Positions 31,563 through 63,647 are shown, numbered from the stretch's first letter. The stretch: DNA of 64,000 bases from Perognathus longimembris pacificus (GCF_023159225.1 NC_063166.1:78517785-78581784); one strand, 5' to 3'. The notes: a model not told the origin generated them from the letters alone. Numbers and translations are program-made.

Positions 31563-33408
31563 TTTCCTGTGCCAGCTGCTGAGGAGATAAAGCTCAAAGT
31601 GGGGGGACCCGGGTCCTGCCGGTACAGCACAAGCAGCCTTTCTAGAATATTCTTTGGTATCATTTCTGATCTTTTCACACTCCTCATTTTCCACCTATTT
31701 CCTGAGCCTCATTTTCTAGGCTCCTGATTAGTTATGAGTGCCTTGGGTCGCTGTGACTCAAGATAGATGTTTTTTTCTTGGTGTGAAGAAAGTTCAGAGG
31801 TCAGCAGCCTAAGAATCATGAGGTCTTCAGAGACCCAGCACCCTTGTATCTTGGTGTGCTCTGCTCCTACTTCCCACATTGCCCCATGCTCGGAAATGGC
31901 TGCCCCGGCTCCAGCCACTGTGTCTACTCCATTCTAGCCAGTAAGAGGAAGAGAAGAAAGGGTGAGGTAGAGCGCGCATCCGAGTGTCTTCGGGAGGGTG
32001 GAGGCCCTGGAGAACGACATCCTTGGCCAAGCGTTTGGGTGTCACTGGTTTGAGAAGTACTTCCAGGAAGCACCAGTGGGGAAGCTGGGCGGGAGGAAGA
32101 GGGAAGGATGAGAATCGCCCGGCCCCATCTGGGACACGGGCAGGGCACCTGTCTGTCCCGTATTGCCTGGCCCTCCCTGGCTGGGAACCACCGGCCCTTC
32201 TGTCAGCCTGGGCCTGGCTGAATGCACGTCCTCAGGCAGCTGCCGCTCCCCGGAGGAGGCGGCTTCCCTGGGAGTCTGGATGGCTCAGGCCAGGGCTTGG
32301 GCAGCTGGCACGGAGGACAGAGGCAGGGACAACATCCCCAGATGCAGATGGAGGGAACAGCTGTGAACGGGCGCCCGTGCCCTCGAACCACACGGGACTC
32401 ACCTGGATGCAGGTGTGCCCTAATGTCAGTGTTCCTGGCAGGCGGAGTCGCAGGTGGCTGCCGCGTGCCTCCCACGGGTGTCTTCCCCACTCGAAGTGCA
32501 CGGAGCAGCTCCCACTGCGCCTACTACCTCCTGCCTGGGCTGTCTTCTGGGGATCCCACCAAGAGGGTGGACACCCCCCACCCCCATTCCCCAGATGCGA
32601 TGTCCTAAATAGCTACACAGAGCCCATTAATGTGTGTTAGTGCAGATGGGCACACGCACATGCATGCGTGCACACACACACATAGGTGTGCATAAAGCAG
32701 AACGTAAGTGACATGGATGGATGGTGACTAGATGGAGGGATGGGTGGGTGGGTGGACAGATAGGGACAGGCATTGGAGGACCCCAGAGTCCACTTCCTGT
32801 TCTTTCGTCGAGGCCCAGGGAAGCAGCGCTCCTGCCCTGAGGCTGCCCTGCCCCCTGTGGGAGGGGTGCAGTTTTGCCCCGGGCGCACATATAAAGCACA
32901 CTGTGGGGGGCCGGGAGCGCAGCTGGGCAGTGACGCAGGACGGTGCCCCGGGAGCCGGGACAGGCTGTCCAGCGCAGCCAGGAGGATAAAGGGAGTCTGT
33001 GTGTGATGGGAGAAAGCAGACGGGCAGCTGGAACGGCTTGCAGGCCCGGCCACCAGGCCCGGGGCCACGGGAGCAGGCCACCACCCGGAGACGTTACCCA
33101 GAGAGAAGCAGGGAGCCTGCCCCGGCAGTGGTCAGCGTCGTGACCTAGTGCAAGGCACAGCTGTGAGGCTAGACGGCTGGAAATAGGTCCGGGTTTCTGT
33201 CTCGTGTGAGAGCAGCAGGTAGCCGCACCCCCAGAAATGGTGTGGTGTGTGCCCCCCACCATGCCAGGGGCCCTGATGCCTTTGCTCATCTCTGATGACA
33301 GTGACTTCGGGTTCAGAGTTGGCCTCCTGGTCCAACAGAGGACAGGGCGGTCTGTGGCAGGGCCACATAAATTCCAGGACAAGCCCAGCTGTCATTTACA
33401 TCTCAGGC
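31563..33408. other. Intergenic, no gene seen
   Basis: Holds a short CA/TG-rich patch (32640-32695) and a short GGAT/GGGT run (32714-32765). Long minus-strand frames around 32627-33382 have no family resemblance. Confidence 0.4.
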
Positions 33409-33647
33409 CAAGTTTGTTTGTTTGTTTTGTTTTGTTTTTGCCGGGCATGGGTGCTGTCCCTAAGCTTTTGTGCTCAAGGCTAGCGCTCTACCACTTTGAG
33501 CCACAGCACCACTTGCAGCTTTTTGTGGTTAAGTGGACGTAAGGGTCTCATGGACTTTCCCGACGGGGCTGGCTTCGAACCACAGTCCTCAGATCTCAAC
33601 CTCCTGAGTACCTAGAATGACATGGGTGAGCCACTGGCACCCGGCTC
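33409..33647 (-). mobile_element. 7SL/B1-Geo SINE
   Basis: The (TTTG)n tail on the + strand is followed by a shortened reversed Geo (the 'ggcttgaactcaggg' block is missing) and a full reversed 7SL half. Confidence 0.8.
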
Positions 33648-33655
33648 AAACAACT

Positions 33656-33659
33656 GTGT

Positions 33660-33693
<34 letters not shown>
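33656..33693. repeat. (TG)n microsatellite
   Basis: About 18 perfect TG units. Confidence 0.92.
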
Positions 33694-33694
<1 letters not shown>

Positions 33695-34661
33695 AAATCA
33701 TATCCCTCTCATTGCAGGGGACACACCTATGCTGACAAAAATATTTGCTGTTTATCTGGAATTTCGATTTGATCAACATGACCCTGGGCAGCAGCCAGCT
33801 GCTAGAGAGATGCAGAAGAAGTGTGAACAGGGTAGGGGGTGAGAGTGAAGTCACTTGGGCTCTGAGAGCGTGATTGTGAAGACTTACGGCCACACTGGTG
33901 GCCCCGGCCGTGTGGAGCAGGCCCCGTGGGGATTTCCTCAGCCCGTCCTCATCCCCAAGGCTCCTCGTGTCTTCACGACAAGGGACTGAAACCACCCCTA
34001 AGACATAGCAGAGCCTGGCAGGGCAGACACGGGCAAAGGAGAACAGTTACCTGCAGTGATGGGGCTGCACCCTGGAGCTGGGGGAGCCCTCTCCTAGACA
34101 CCCCATGGCTCCCCTCGAGGGGTAGCAGTGACCGCTCCTCCGGCACCCCTCGCAGAACCAGAAGCAAGGTGAGGAAAACCAGGCCACCCGGAGCCCTCCA
34201 ACTGCCTGTGTCTTCCTCTCCCCCCCCCCCCCACGCTTCCTACTGACTCCTAACGCTCAGGCTACGCCCTGAGGATGGCTGAAGAGGGCCGAAGTGCCAG
34301 CTCCCCGTGGCATTGTGCCACGCGATCTTTCTCCACCCTACTTCTTACCTAACAAACTTTCCTAGCACGTTAACTCCATTAGCATCTTCCCTGGGCCGTT
34401 TCCCTGCCAGACACAAGGATGGAGATAGAGAGCTTCATCAACTCTGCTAACAACAGGAGTGCAGGGACAGAGACACGGGATGATGAGAGAAATACGGAGA
34501 GATAGAGGCCAATACGGAAGCAGCCGCAGGACCCAGGGGCAGCCACAGAGAAGAGGCAGAAAGTAGCGCAGAGCGGTTGGAAGTGGGCCAGTCAAGGCGA
34601 GTCGGAGGTCCTCCCTCCCACGGGGGGAATGGGGACAGGCCTCCAAAGGCGGGGCCATAGC
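33694..34661. other. Intergenic, no gene seen
   Basis: Has a C-run at about 34221-34233. A 132-codon minus-strand frame (34362-34760) was examined and not recognised. Confidence 0.35.
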
Positions 34662-34996
34662 TGTGTAAAACTCAAGAGACCGTAACATCGGCTTACGCAC
34701 GAGAGCTTTAATAAGAGAGAACAGCCTAACCAAACAACAATGAACCAAAAAGCAAGGCAATGTCTAACTGAAATTTGATTTCAGTAAACACATGCTCAGA
34801 CCCAAGGACTCAGGATGGCGTCAGAGACGGGGCCTGAAAGCAGGGTTCCCCCCGCTTGCCACAGTGCTGGTGGGGACTCCTCAGGGCTGCCGTGGGTCCA
34901 TCAGATGCCAGCGCTGGCCCACGTGACACAGGGAAGCCTTCCAAATGACAAAGGATGTTTGCTGACATTCTTGACAAAATGTACCTTGCCTTTCCA
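34662..34996 (-). mobile_element. Possible solo LTR (tentative)
   Basis: Bounded TG...CA, with ATAGC before and TTAGC after as a candidate 5-bp target duplication (one mismatch). On the minus strand an ATTAAA polyadenylation-type signal lies about 40 bases from the end. No TATA box or family match was seen. Confidence 0.28.
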
Positions 34997-35056
34997 TTAG
35001 CATAATGGTCACATTTCTGGAAAACGCTGTAACACTGCAACTGCAAAATATTTTCT

Positions 35057-35261
35057 GAGAGGTGGGAACATGGCTTTGCAGTAGAGTGCTTGCCGAGGGT
35101 GTATGAAGCCCTGGGTTCGATTCCTCAGTACCACTTGTATAGAAAACGGCCAGAAGCGGCGCTGTGGCTCAAGTGGCAGAGTGCTAGCCTTGAGCAAAAA
35201 GAAGCCAGGGACAGTGCTCAGGCCCTGAGTTCAAGGCCCAGGACTGGCAAAAAAAAAAAAA
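35057..35261 (+). mobile_element. IDL-Geo SINE
   Basis: Complete dimer. IDL head 'tgggaacatggctttgcagt' is of the older type and Geo is well kept. Tail of 13 A residues. Flanking TCTGA may be the remnant of the target duplication. Confidence 0.85.
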
Positions 35262-35396
35262 TCTGAAAAGACCTTCTATAAGAACACTTTGTACATGCTC
35301 AGTGGACTTGGGTCCCAGGCCCCAGCAGCTGTTTCTTATCTCCAGGAAGGCCCAGCCCTGTGGCAGAGAGGTCCATGAGACTGCTTTGCAACCCAC

Positions 35397-36035
35397 CGCT
35401 GGACACGGTGGTGTGTGCCTGTCACCCCAAACTGTGTGGGAGGCGAAGAGTGGGGGCACCACAGTTCCAGGTCAGTCCAAGGCAGGAAAGTCCTTAAGGC
35501 TCTATCTTCATGCCGGGAGGGAAGCTGGACTCGGTGATGTGCACTTGTGATGGAGGCTCGGCCCCACACCCAAGTGGGAAGTGAGACCCTATTCTAAAAT
35601 AACTGAAACAGTGCCGGAACACTCACCCAGAGTTCAAACCCTAGTGAAGGACTGACCCCCATCCTATTGCCTCAGGCCCTTACAGACGCCAGGCAAAACC
35701 TCACTATAGGAACCTGCTTTGATATGCAGGCAGGGCAATTCACCGAGGCCCAGCTGTAAACAATCCTTTGTGGGCCAAATGGAAAAGCCCCAACTTCGTA
35801 GACCTAGTGGTACTTTCATTATTCTCTGCCTCCTGGCTCAGAAGCCTTATAAGCCTGGTCTCAAGTTCACCCCCTCGCACAACCTCCAAACCCAGCACAA
35901 CCTCCAATCCCATGGGAGGGCAGGAAGGTCTGTGCCCCTTGCTGTTCCTCAATAAACAGTCGAGTCTGGCCCATTCCTTTTCTGTTCTCCTCCATTTTCC
36001 TAACACCTAGTAAAACTAAAAAAACAACAACAACC
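35397..36035 (+). mobile_element. Old 7SL-type dimeric SINE split by a solo LTR
   Basis: Two B1-like halves are recognisable at 35397-35510 and about 35515-35600, then 'agagttcaaaccctag'. After the LTR the end resumes as 'cctagtaaaactaaaaaaac' with an (AAC)n tail, restoring an uninterrupted SINE 3' end. Confidence 0.65.
35645..36005 (+). mobile_element. Solo LTR of an endogenous retrovirus
   Basis: 361 bp with TG...CA ends, flanked by the perfect 5-bp duplication CCTAG (35640-35644 and 36006-36010). A TATA-like TTATAAG lies at about 35848 and AATAAA at 35951-35956, about 105 bp apart, as expected for U3-R. The remaining 50 bases would be R-U5. The insertion site is inside the 3' end of a SINE whose sequence reads through cleanly without the LTR. 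Signals resemble class I elements, but the family was not identified. No coding sequence is present. Confidence 0.8.
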
Positions 36036-36140
36036 AAAATGAAACAAACTTCCAGAAGTTTCCACCAGACAAGTATCCCACTGTGAGAGTCATAGCTGCT
36101 CCTGGGGACATGGGGGTGGGTCTGGGGTCCAGGGTCTTTG

Positions 36141-36200
36141 TGACTGGCTGCTGTGATATAGATGTTGGGGTGACTGGCTGCTGTGATATAGATGTTGGGG
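36141..36200. repeat. 30-bp exact tandem duplication
   Basis: A 30-base unit beginning TGACTGGCTGCTGTGATATA occurs twice without mismatch (36141-36170, 36171-36200). Confidence 0.95.
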
Positions 36201-36629
36201 TGGAGGCAGTCTGAGGGCCATGATGTCTGTCTCCTTAAGCTCATTTATCAGCTGTGTCCCCCTGCCACACCTCCCCCCCCTCCCACTGCACTGTGAGTAA
36301 CCACAGGTTTATGAGAACAGACCAGGACCTCAGAGGGAGATGAGGTGAGCTCCCAACAACACACACCTGGGGTACCAGAGGCTCAGGACCTGGCAGACCA
36401 GGAGCTGATCCCACAGAGACTGGAAGGCCATGACTACTTTCTTTTGTTGGTCATGGGGCTTGAACTTGGGGCCTGGGCTCTCTGTCCCTGAGCTCTTTTT
36501 GCTTCAGGCTAGTGCTTTACCACTTCTGAGCCACAGCACCACTTCGGATTTTCTGGTGGCTAATTGGAGATAGGAGATTCACAGACTTCCCTGCCCGGGC
36601 TGGCTTTGCATCAAAACCCTGAGATCTCA

Positions 36630-38029
36630 TCCAGAGGCAGCAAGCCACCGCTTGGATGGCAGAGATGGTGTCAGATCTCAGAGTCACCCATGTTTGGCCC
36701 TTCAAAAGTTAACCAGAGCCGGGAGGTCCTAGAAGAATAGTTTGTAAGCATGCCTTTCTAAATGCTCATGCCTATCTACTGGGCAGGAACTTGCCAGTCA
36801 TCTGTGATAGTGGGTAGCAAAGCTAAGATATTGGGGAGACTTTCTTCCTGTGGTAACCTTCCCACTCCTCTAAGTTAACTGGAGTTGAGGAGCTCTATTT
36901 AGAAAAACATGCGTGGGGCTGGGAATATGGCCTAGTGGCAAGAGTGCTTGCTTCCTACACATGAAGCTCTGGGTTCGATTCCCCAGCACCACGTATATGG
37001 AAAACGGCCAGAAGGGGCGCTGTGGCTCAGGTGACAGAGTGCTAGCTTTGAGCAGGAAGAAGCCAGGGACAGTGCTCAGGCCCTGAGTCCAAGGCCCAGG
37101 ACTGGCAAAAAAAAAAAAAAAAAAAAAGAAAGAAAAAAGAAAAACATGCGAGGCAGGCTACAGAGTCACTCCCCAGCGATGCTTGGGTGGGAGGTGTGTC
37201 CAAGTGTATTAGAGTGTCCAGATGAACTAGGGTGTGACCTCAGAGAAGGTGTGCCAGTCACCTAGGTAACTGGGTGGAGATTTAAAACCTGTGAGAACAC
37301 CTGCAGCTGTCCTGGGGATGGACCTCATAGGTAACCAGGTTCTTTCTGGGTGCAAGCTTAAGAGCAGCAGTCACATCAAACTGGCTCTTGTCTCATCCTT
37401 GCTCTCCCCAGAAACCTGTGGGTGGAGTCATGTTACAGTCCAGGCAAGATTAAGCTCTCCAAAAGAGAAATCAATGAGTTGATTTTTATGTACAAGAAAA
37501 AAAAAAAAGGGGGAATGTAATAGGGAGGTCAGATCTGGCCAGCGCCATCATTGACTGTGGAAGGGCATCAGAGTGACTCCAGGTCAGATTAGAGCAGAAG
37601 CCAACTCCATCTTCACTAAGATCTCCCCCACCCTATCCAGGGAAGCTCCCCTTTATTATGATAAGTTATGTAAATTGACCACCTGAGGCCTGGGAGCTTC
37701 AAGGGAACCTGTGCCCTCCCTTGAGTAGACGTGTCCATCTGACATCAAATCCATGTGCCAATTCTAACTAGAATGATAGGTTAGTTCAAATAGATATTAT
37801 GAGACAGACTGTAACTATTGGCCACCTGCGTGCGGCCTAGCATGCTCTGTAAGTGCTGTATCCTCACTGGCCACCTGCGTGTGGCAAGTTTGACTGTGAT
37901 GTTTGCCTTATAACCAGGCTGGAAGGCCACACGTGCCTGCGGTTCCAGCTCTGGGCTGCGACCAGGGCTGGTCAGTTTGCTTTTTACTTCCCCAATAAAT
38001 CCATCTTTTTATCAAAAGCAAAACAAAAC
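36630..38029 (+). mobile_element. Retroposed 3' part of an endogenous retrovirus (PPT and U3-R with A-rich tail)
   Basis: Bounded by a perfect 17-bp duplication, AAAACCCTGAGATCTCA, at 36613-36629 and 38030-38046. The internal non-coding part ends in a polypurine tract (37495-37515, A-run then GGGGG), immediately followed by a TG-starting LTR-like region (37516 on). An 18-base direct repeat in its U3 lies at 37819 and 37868. AATAAA is at 37994-37999; sequence ends 14 bases later and passes into an A-rich tail (38014-38029) instead of U5. Long duplication, A-tail and lack of U5 point to L1-mediated retroposition of a viral-type transcript, 5'-truncated. No open reading frame of note. Confidence 0.75.
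36914..37137 (+). mobile_element. IDL-Geo SINE inside the retroposed insert
   Basis: Target duplication AGAAAAACATGCG at 36901-36913 and 37138-37150. It is therefore younger than the retroviral insert, which is itself younger than the SINE it split. Confidence 0.92.
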
Positions 38030-38099
38030 AAAACCCTGAGATCTCAGCTACCTGAGTAACCAGGAGTACAGGCCGGAGCTAGGGGCACCTGGCCGCCAC

Positions 38100-38440
38100 A
38101 AACAAACCACTTCCCCTTCTCAGCCTCCCCTCCACTTCCCCGGCAGGTTCCTTCAGACTCCTTCCCCTCCTTCCCTCCTCCCAAGCCTCTCCTTCCTGGC
38201 CCCCAACACCTCCAAGTCCTCTTTGCAGCTCCTCGGCCCTGCAGGCTTCCCGTCCTCGCTCCCTTCCTTCCTCCCCCTCTCCCTCCTCCTCCCCTCCCCG
38301 TCCTCCCCTCTCTCCCCTCACCTCTTGGGCCCCTCCACCTTTCTTTCCCCCCACTAGTTCCCTTTCCAACACTCCACCCTTCCCATTTTTCTACCTCAGC
38401 TACCTGGCTCACCCTCCCTTCACCTGCTTCCCTTCGGGCT
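38100..38440. repeat. Pyrimidine-rich (CCT/TCC)n tract upstream of the ARFGEF2 promoter
   Basis: About 340 bases dominated by C and T on the + strand, with CCTTCC and CTCCC blocks. It ends where CpG density rises. Open frames on the minus strand (Gly/Arg/Glu-rich) are composition artefacts. Confidence 0.75.
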
Positions 38441-38565
38441 TCGCCCCGCCCCCGCCAGCTCGCCCCGCCTCACGCCCAGGGAGGCCCCGCCCCCATCCTC
38501 GGGCAAGGCCACGCCCCCAGGGTCACGGGGTCTACGGACACGCGGCGGACGTAGCGGCCCCGTCA

Positions 38566-38583
38566 GTCACGTGATCACGTGAC
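38566..38583. promoter_or_regulatory. ARFGEF2: 18-bp palindrome of two CACGTG E-boxes
   Basis: GTCACGTGATCACGTGAC is its own reverse complement and holds two TCACGTGA octamers head to tail. TCACGTGA is bound by USF and by MITF/TFE-family factors (CLEAR-type core). It is about 165 bp upstream of the start codon. Confidence 0.8.
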
Positions 38584-38593
38584 GCGCTCCAAC

Positions 38594-38629
38594 ATGGCGG
38601 CGCCGTGGGGCCGCGGCGTCGCTTCCTGA
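38594..38629 (+). other. Possible 11-codon upstream ORF in the ARFGEF2 leader
   Basis: The ATG inside the YY1-type motif opens [11 protein letters not shown] and stops with TGA at 38627-38629, 118 bases before the main ATG and out of frame with it. It counts only if transcription starts upstream of 38594. The main frame is open back to 38583 with no ATG before 38748, but with a near-cognate GTG at 38652. Confidence 0.4.
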
Positions 38630-38747
38630 CGGGCCGGCGCGCACGGACGCGGTGGCTACCGGCCGGGACGCCGGGCCCGCAGCCTCGCTTACCTCCTCGC
38701 TCGCGCCGCCCGTCCGCGGGGCTGCCGGCCCCCCGCCGGCCGGGGCC

Positions 38748-60563
<21,816 letters not shown>

Positions 60564-62004
60564 GTACAGCAAGCCCGTGGCTGGTGGCCACACAGGTGTC
60601 TGGTAAGATTGGAAGGCAAGCTTTGAGGGCAGCTTGTCTACTCAGGCTTTCCCCTTGATTCCTTTGCTTGTCCTTTGCGGCACACAGTTGGTGAGGCCTG
60701 CAGTCTAACGTGGGTTGTCTTTGAGTCCTTCCTGGAAGGGACATGGCCACCACCGTGCCATGGCAGCCTCTGTGCAGTAGCTCAGCTTAGGCACTTAGCT
60801 ATGGGGAAGATACTCAGAGATGATTCACTGAGTGTCTTTCTTAGCTGTCCTGAGGTGAGTGGAGGCCTTGCTAATCCAGTGCACACAGCATCTGTGCTCT
60901 ACCAGGCTCTGCAGAGTCTGCAGACTCACTCCGCAGCCTCTGTGAGGAGCAAGAGCTCCGGTGGCAGGTGCTTGGGTGGTAGCTGATGGGCACTTGGAAA
61001 AAACATATATAGCTTTGTTCCTTCTTCTGGTCACTAGTGTATCACTTGTTTGGGTTTGCTTTTTTAACTAAAAAATGATCCTATGCCTGGTTAGAGTCTG
61101 AAAGTCAATGAAATCGTAGCCTGGGTTGAGCTGTCCTGTTCACCTTTGAGGTTGGCTCTCCTAGGATGCGTGTAGAAACCAGCTCCAAAAGTCTTTGTTT
61201 TCAGAACTTTGTCTTTCCTGTATGATTCTGCCAAATTGTCACTCACTCTGGCTGGTTGTTTACACAAAACATCTGACCTCTTTATAACCGATCACCTTTC
61301 TCCTCTGGTCACAGAGCTGGAAAGGTCTGTTGGTAGTGCTTCCCCTATTAGAGCATGCACGTTGGAGCGGCTTGTACTCCTCAGCGATTTACCAGAGTGC
61401 TCAGCATGCCTGGAATAGAACAAGTTGCTGGCACGTTGTTCTGTCTTCATTTAACCAAGGAAAGGCCAAAAGAGAAAGTTACTATCAATGAGCTGTTTGC
61501 TCATTTTTGTTGTCCTTTGTTGGAAGGATGGTGCTTGGAGACTCCAGCCAGCTCTCTACATCTGCCATAGTATTTATCTTTGTAGCGCTCAGGGCAAGGA
61601 CCTCATTTTCACTGTAACCCTTATCAAGCTGTGGTTGATCGATAAATATTAATATTTAAACCCACTACAATAAATGTAGCTGTGCAGATAGAAAAGCAGT
61701 TCTCTCTGGGCTACACAAAAGTGCTTCCTTTACACTACACTCCGCTTTCTGTACAGCAGCCAGAAAGCATGATTAGATTGTGACTCCAGCCTTAGTAATT
61801 CCTCATCTTACCCAAGAGTGAAATACATGCCTGCCCCCACGGCTTACCTGGGCTCTAGCCCACCTCTCTGTCCCCTTCTCACACCTCTTTCTTTGTCACA
61901 CAAGGTACATGGTATCACTTGTGATTTTTGGAAGTGCTGTTTGCTCCTGCCACATTACCTTTGCTCTTACCGTCCCTTCTCCATTTCCCTCCCCCCCCTT
62001 CTTT
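60564..62004. other. ARFGEF2 intron 6, no further exon seen
   Basis: Searched for the expected continuation after residue 279 (a TDDGAQE-like acidic stretch) and found none before 64000. Sequence is mostly unique-looking. Confidence 0.55.
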
Positions 62005-62122
62005 TTGTCGGTCATTTGGGCTTGGGCACTGTCCCTGAGCTTTTTTTTCTTGAGGCTAGCACTTGGTTTTCTGGTGATTAATTGGAGATAAGAGTCTCGT
62101 GCACTTTCCTGCCCAGGCCAGA
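62005..62122 (-). mobile_element. 7SL/B1-Geo SINE, partial
   Basis: Reversed Geo with a large deletion runs directly into 'ggttttctggtgattaattg' and a clipped 7SL half. Confidence 0.7.
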
Positions 62123-62529
62123 CATTAAGAATAAATGATTTGAAATATACTGCTCACCTCAAGTGGGTTCAGCTAGGAGGGCCACTTTATAGGTCAGGCA
62201 AGAGGAAGAGGGTTGGACTGAAAGATTCCTGGCTGACTTACTCCCCTTGCCTGCTAGCCAGCACCACCTGGGAGCTTGCCCGTGCCGGCTAAACTGTGCT
62301 CACGAGAGCACCTGGTCTGTAAGGAATGCTGGGAGGGAAAGGCAATTATTTTCCCAAACAGAATGAAGGATCTGTTAGTAAGAAAAACTAGCTGTGATCT
62401 AGGTAGCTCACGGTGCCTGGCTCAGCATGGCTCTCCTGGCTGAACGCCACTCGAGGTGAGCTCACTGGGCAGCAGCAGTGGCACTTGGTGACAGCCCCTG
62501 GGAACCAGCACTGCCAGTATTTTGTGGGG

Positions 62530-62762
62530 GGTTTTGGTCGGTCATAGGGCTTGAACTCTGGGCTTGGGCACTGTTCCTGAGCTCTTCAGCTCAATGCTAG
62601 CTCTCTACCACTTGAGCCACAGTGCCACTTCCAGTTTTCTGGTGGTTAATTGGAGAGAAGAGTCTCAGGAACTCTGCTGCCCAGGCTGGTTTTGAACCAT
62701 GATCCTCAGATCTCAGCCTCCTGAGTAACTAGGATTACAGACGTGAGCCACTGGCACCTGGC
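62530..62762 (-). mobile_element. 7SL/B1-Geo SINE
   Basis: Complete reversed copy from 'gtcatagggcttgaactctg' to 'gagccactggcacctggcat'. Confidence 0.85.
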
Positions 62763-63069
62763 ATGGCCAGTGTGTAAGTCTTCTCTTTCACCTTTTAAGC
62801 ATGCTTGAATCTTAAACATAGCAGATTCATTTGTGCTTGGCATGGCACCCAGCCCTTCCCGAGACCTGCCTCTGGTTCTGTGTCAGCAAGGGAATCAGAT
62901 GGGTTACTGGGAAGAGTTCTGCTGCTTGCTGCTCAGGGCCTCTCCTCTGTTGTTCTCAGCAGCAAACCCCTTTCAGAAGTGAGCTTGCTGATCCCTTTCC
63001 TGGCCTAAGAATATAGTGTCTGTGGAGATTGGTTCCAGGATCCTCACAGATACCAAAATCCTCTTGTAT

Positions 63070-63118
63070 AAATGTGTGTGTGTATGTGTGTATGTGTATG
63101 TGTGTGTGTATGTGTGTA
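63070..63118. repeat. (TG)n/(TGTA)n microsatellite
   Basis: TG units with regular TATG interruptions. Confidence 0.88.
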
Positions 63119-63275
63119 AGTACTTAGGACCTTGAGGTTGCTCAGCTGGCACTCTGCCACCTCCAGTCCAGCTTTATTGCTGGTTATTGTGCAGATGGAC
63201 TATTGTGGAGTTTTCTGTCCTCAAAACTTGAGCCCAGAAGTAAGTAAGTAGCTAGGACTTCAGGGGTGTGCCACG
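63119..63275 (-). mobile_element. Old 7SL/Geo-type SINE relic
   Basis: Worn phrases 'ctcagctggcactctgccac' and 'agtagctaggacttcagggg' with an internal (AAGT)n run. Confidence 0.45.
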
Positions 63276-63302
63276 GTCTCAAGGTTTGGGAGTAAGTAAG
63301 TA

Positions 63303-63455
63303 GCTAGTAAGCCAGTGGCTCACACTGTAGTCCTGGCTACTTAGGCTGAGATCTAGGACTGTAGTTTGAAGCCAGCCCCGGCAGGAAAGTCCTTGAGACT
63401 ATTATCTCCTGTTAGCCACCAAAACCCAGAAGTGGAGCTGTGATTCCAGGTGGTC
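63303..63455 (+). mobile_element. 7SL/B1-Geo SINE, 3'-truncated
   Basis: 7SL half (ccagtggctcacactgtagt) and the first 25 bases of Geo (agaagtggagctgtgattcc), then unrelated sequence. Confidence 0.72.
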
Positions 63456-63647
63456 TCAAGGGAAGGGGGACAGTGGCGGGGAAGTGGGGACGGGGAGGCA
63501 GGGCTCCTACCCTGTGCAGGAGGATTGGCTTTTGCTGGCTCCCGCCAGCTGGGCCCCATGGTGCCACATTGTTGGATTGATAAAGCCACATTTGGTTTTT
63601 TTATGAGAAGCCTTTCAGTTTATTGGTAGCTGATTCAAAAGTTTTAG

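Larger units (their letters stand above)
36438..38094 (-). mobile_element. 7SL/B1-Geo SINE interrupted by a 1.4-kb retroposed insert
   Basis: Reversed Geo and the start of reversed 7SL occupy 36438-36629. The rest of the 7SL half (gctacctgagtaaccaggag) resumes at 38047. The split is exactly at the 17-bp target duplication of the insert described separately. Confidence 0.85.
38440..38747 (+). promoter_or_regulatory. ARFGEF2: ARFGEF2 CpG-island promoter and 5' leader
   Basis: CpG-dense and TATA-less, with several GC boxes (CCCCGCC, CCACGCCCCC at 38440-38520), the E-box palindrome at 38566-38583 and an AACATGGCGGC motif at 38591-38601. The transcription start is probably near the last of these, as YY1-type sites often lie just downstream of starts; this is inference. 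CpG richness continues through exon 1 to about 39010. Confidence 0.75.

Noticed and set aside
34362..34760. 132-codon minus-strand frame
   Set aside because: No recognisable family. It partly overlaps the tentative LTR and lacks splice or start support.
1..38400. Exons of PREX1 or another neighbour
   Set aside because: No frame matches PREX1 as I know it. The synteny expectation is from the human map and could not be tested here.
38044..38412. Gly/Arg/Glu-rich minus-strand frame upstream of ARFGEF2
   Set aside because: Composition artefact of the pyrimidine-rich tract. No domain, and codon-like periodicity is absent.
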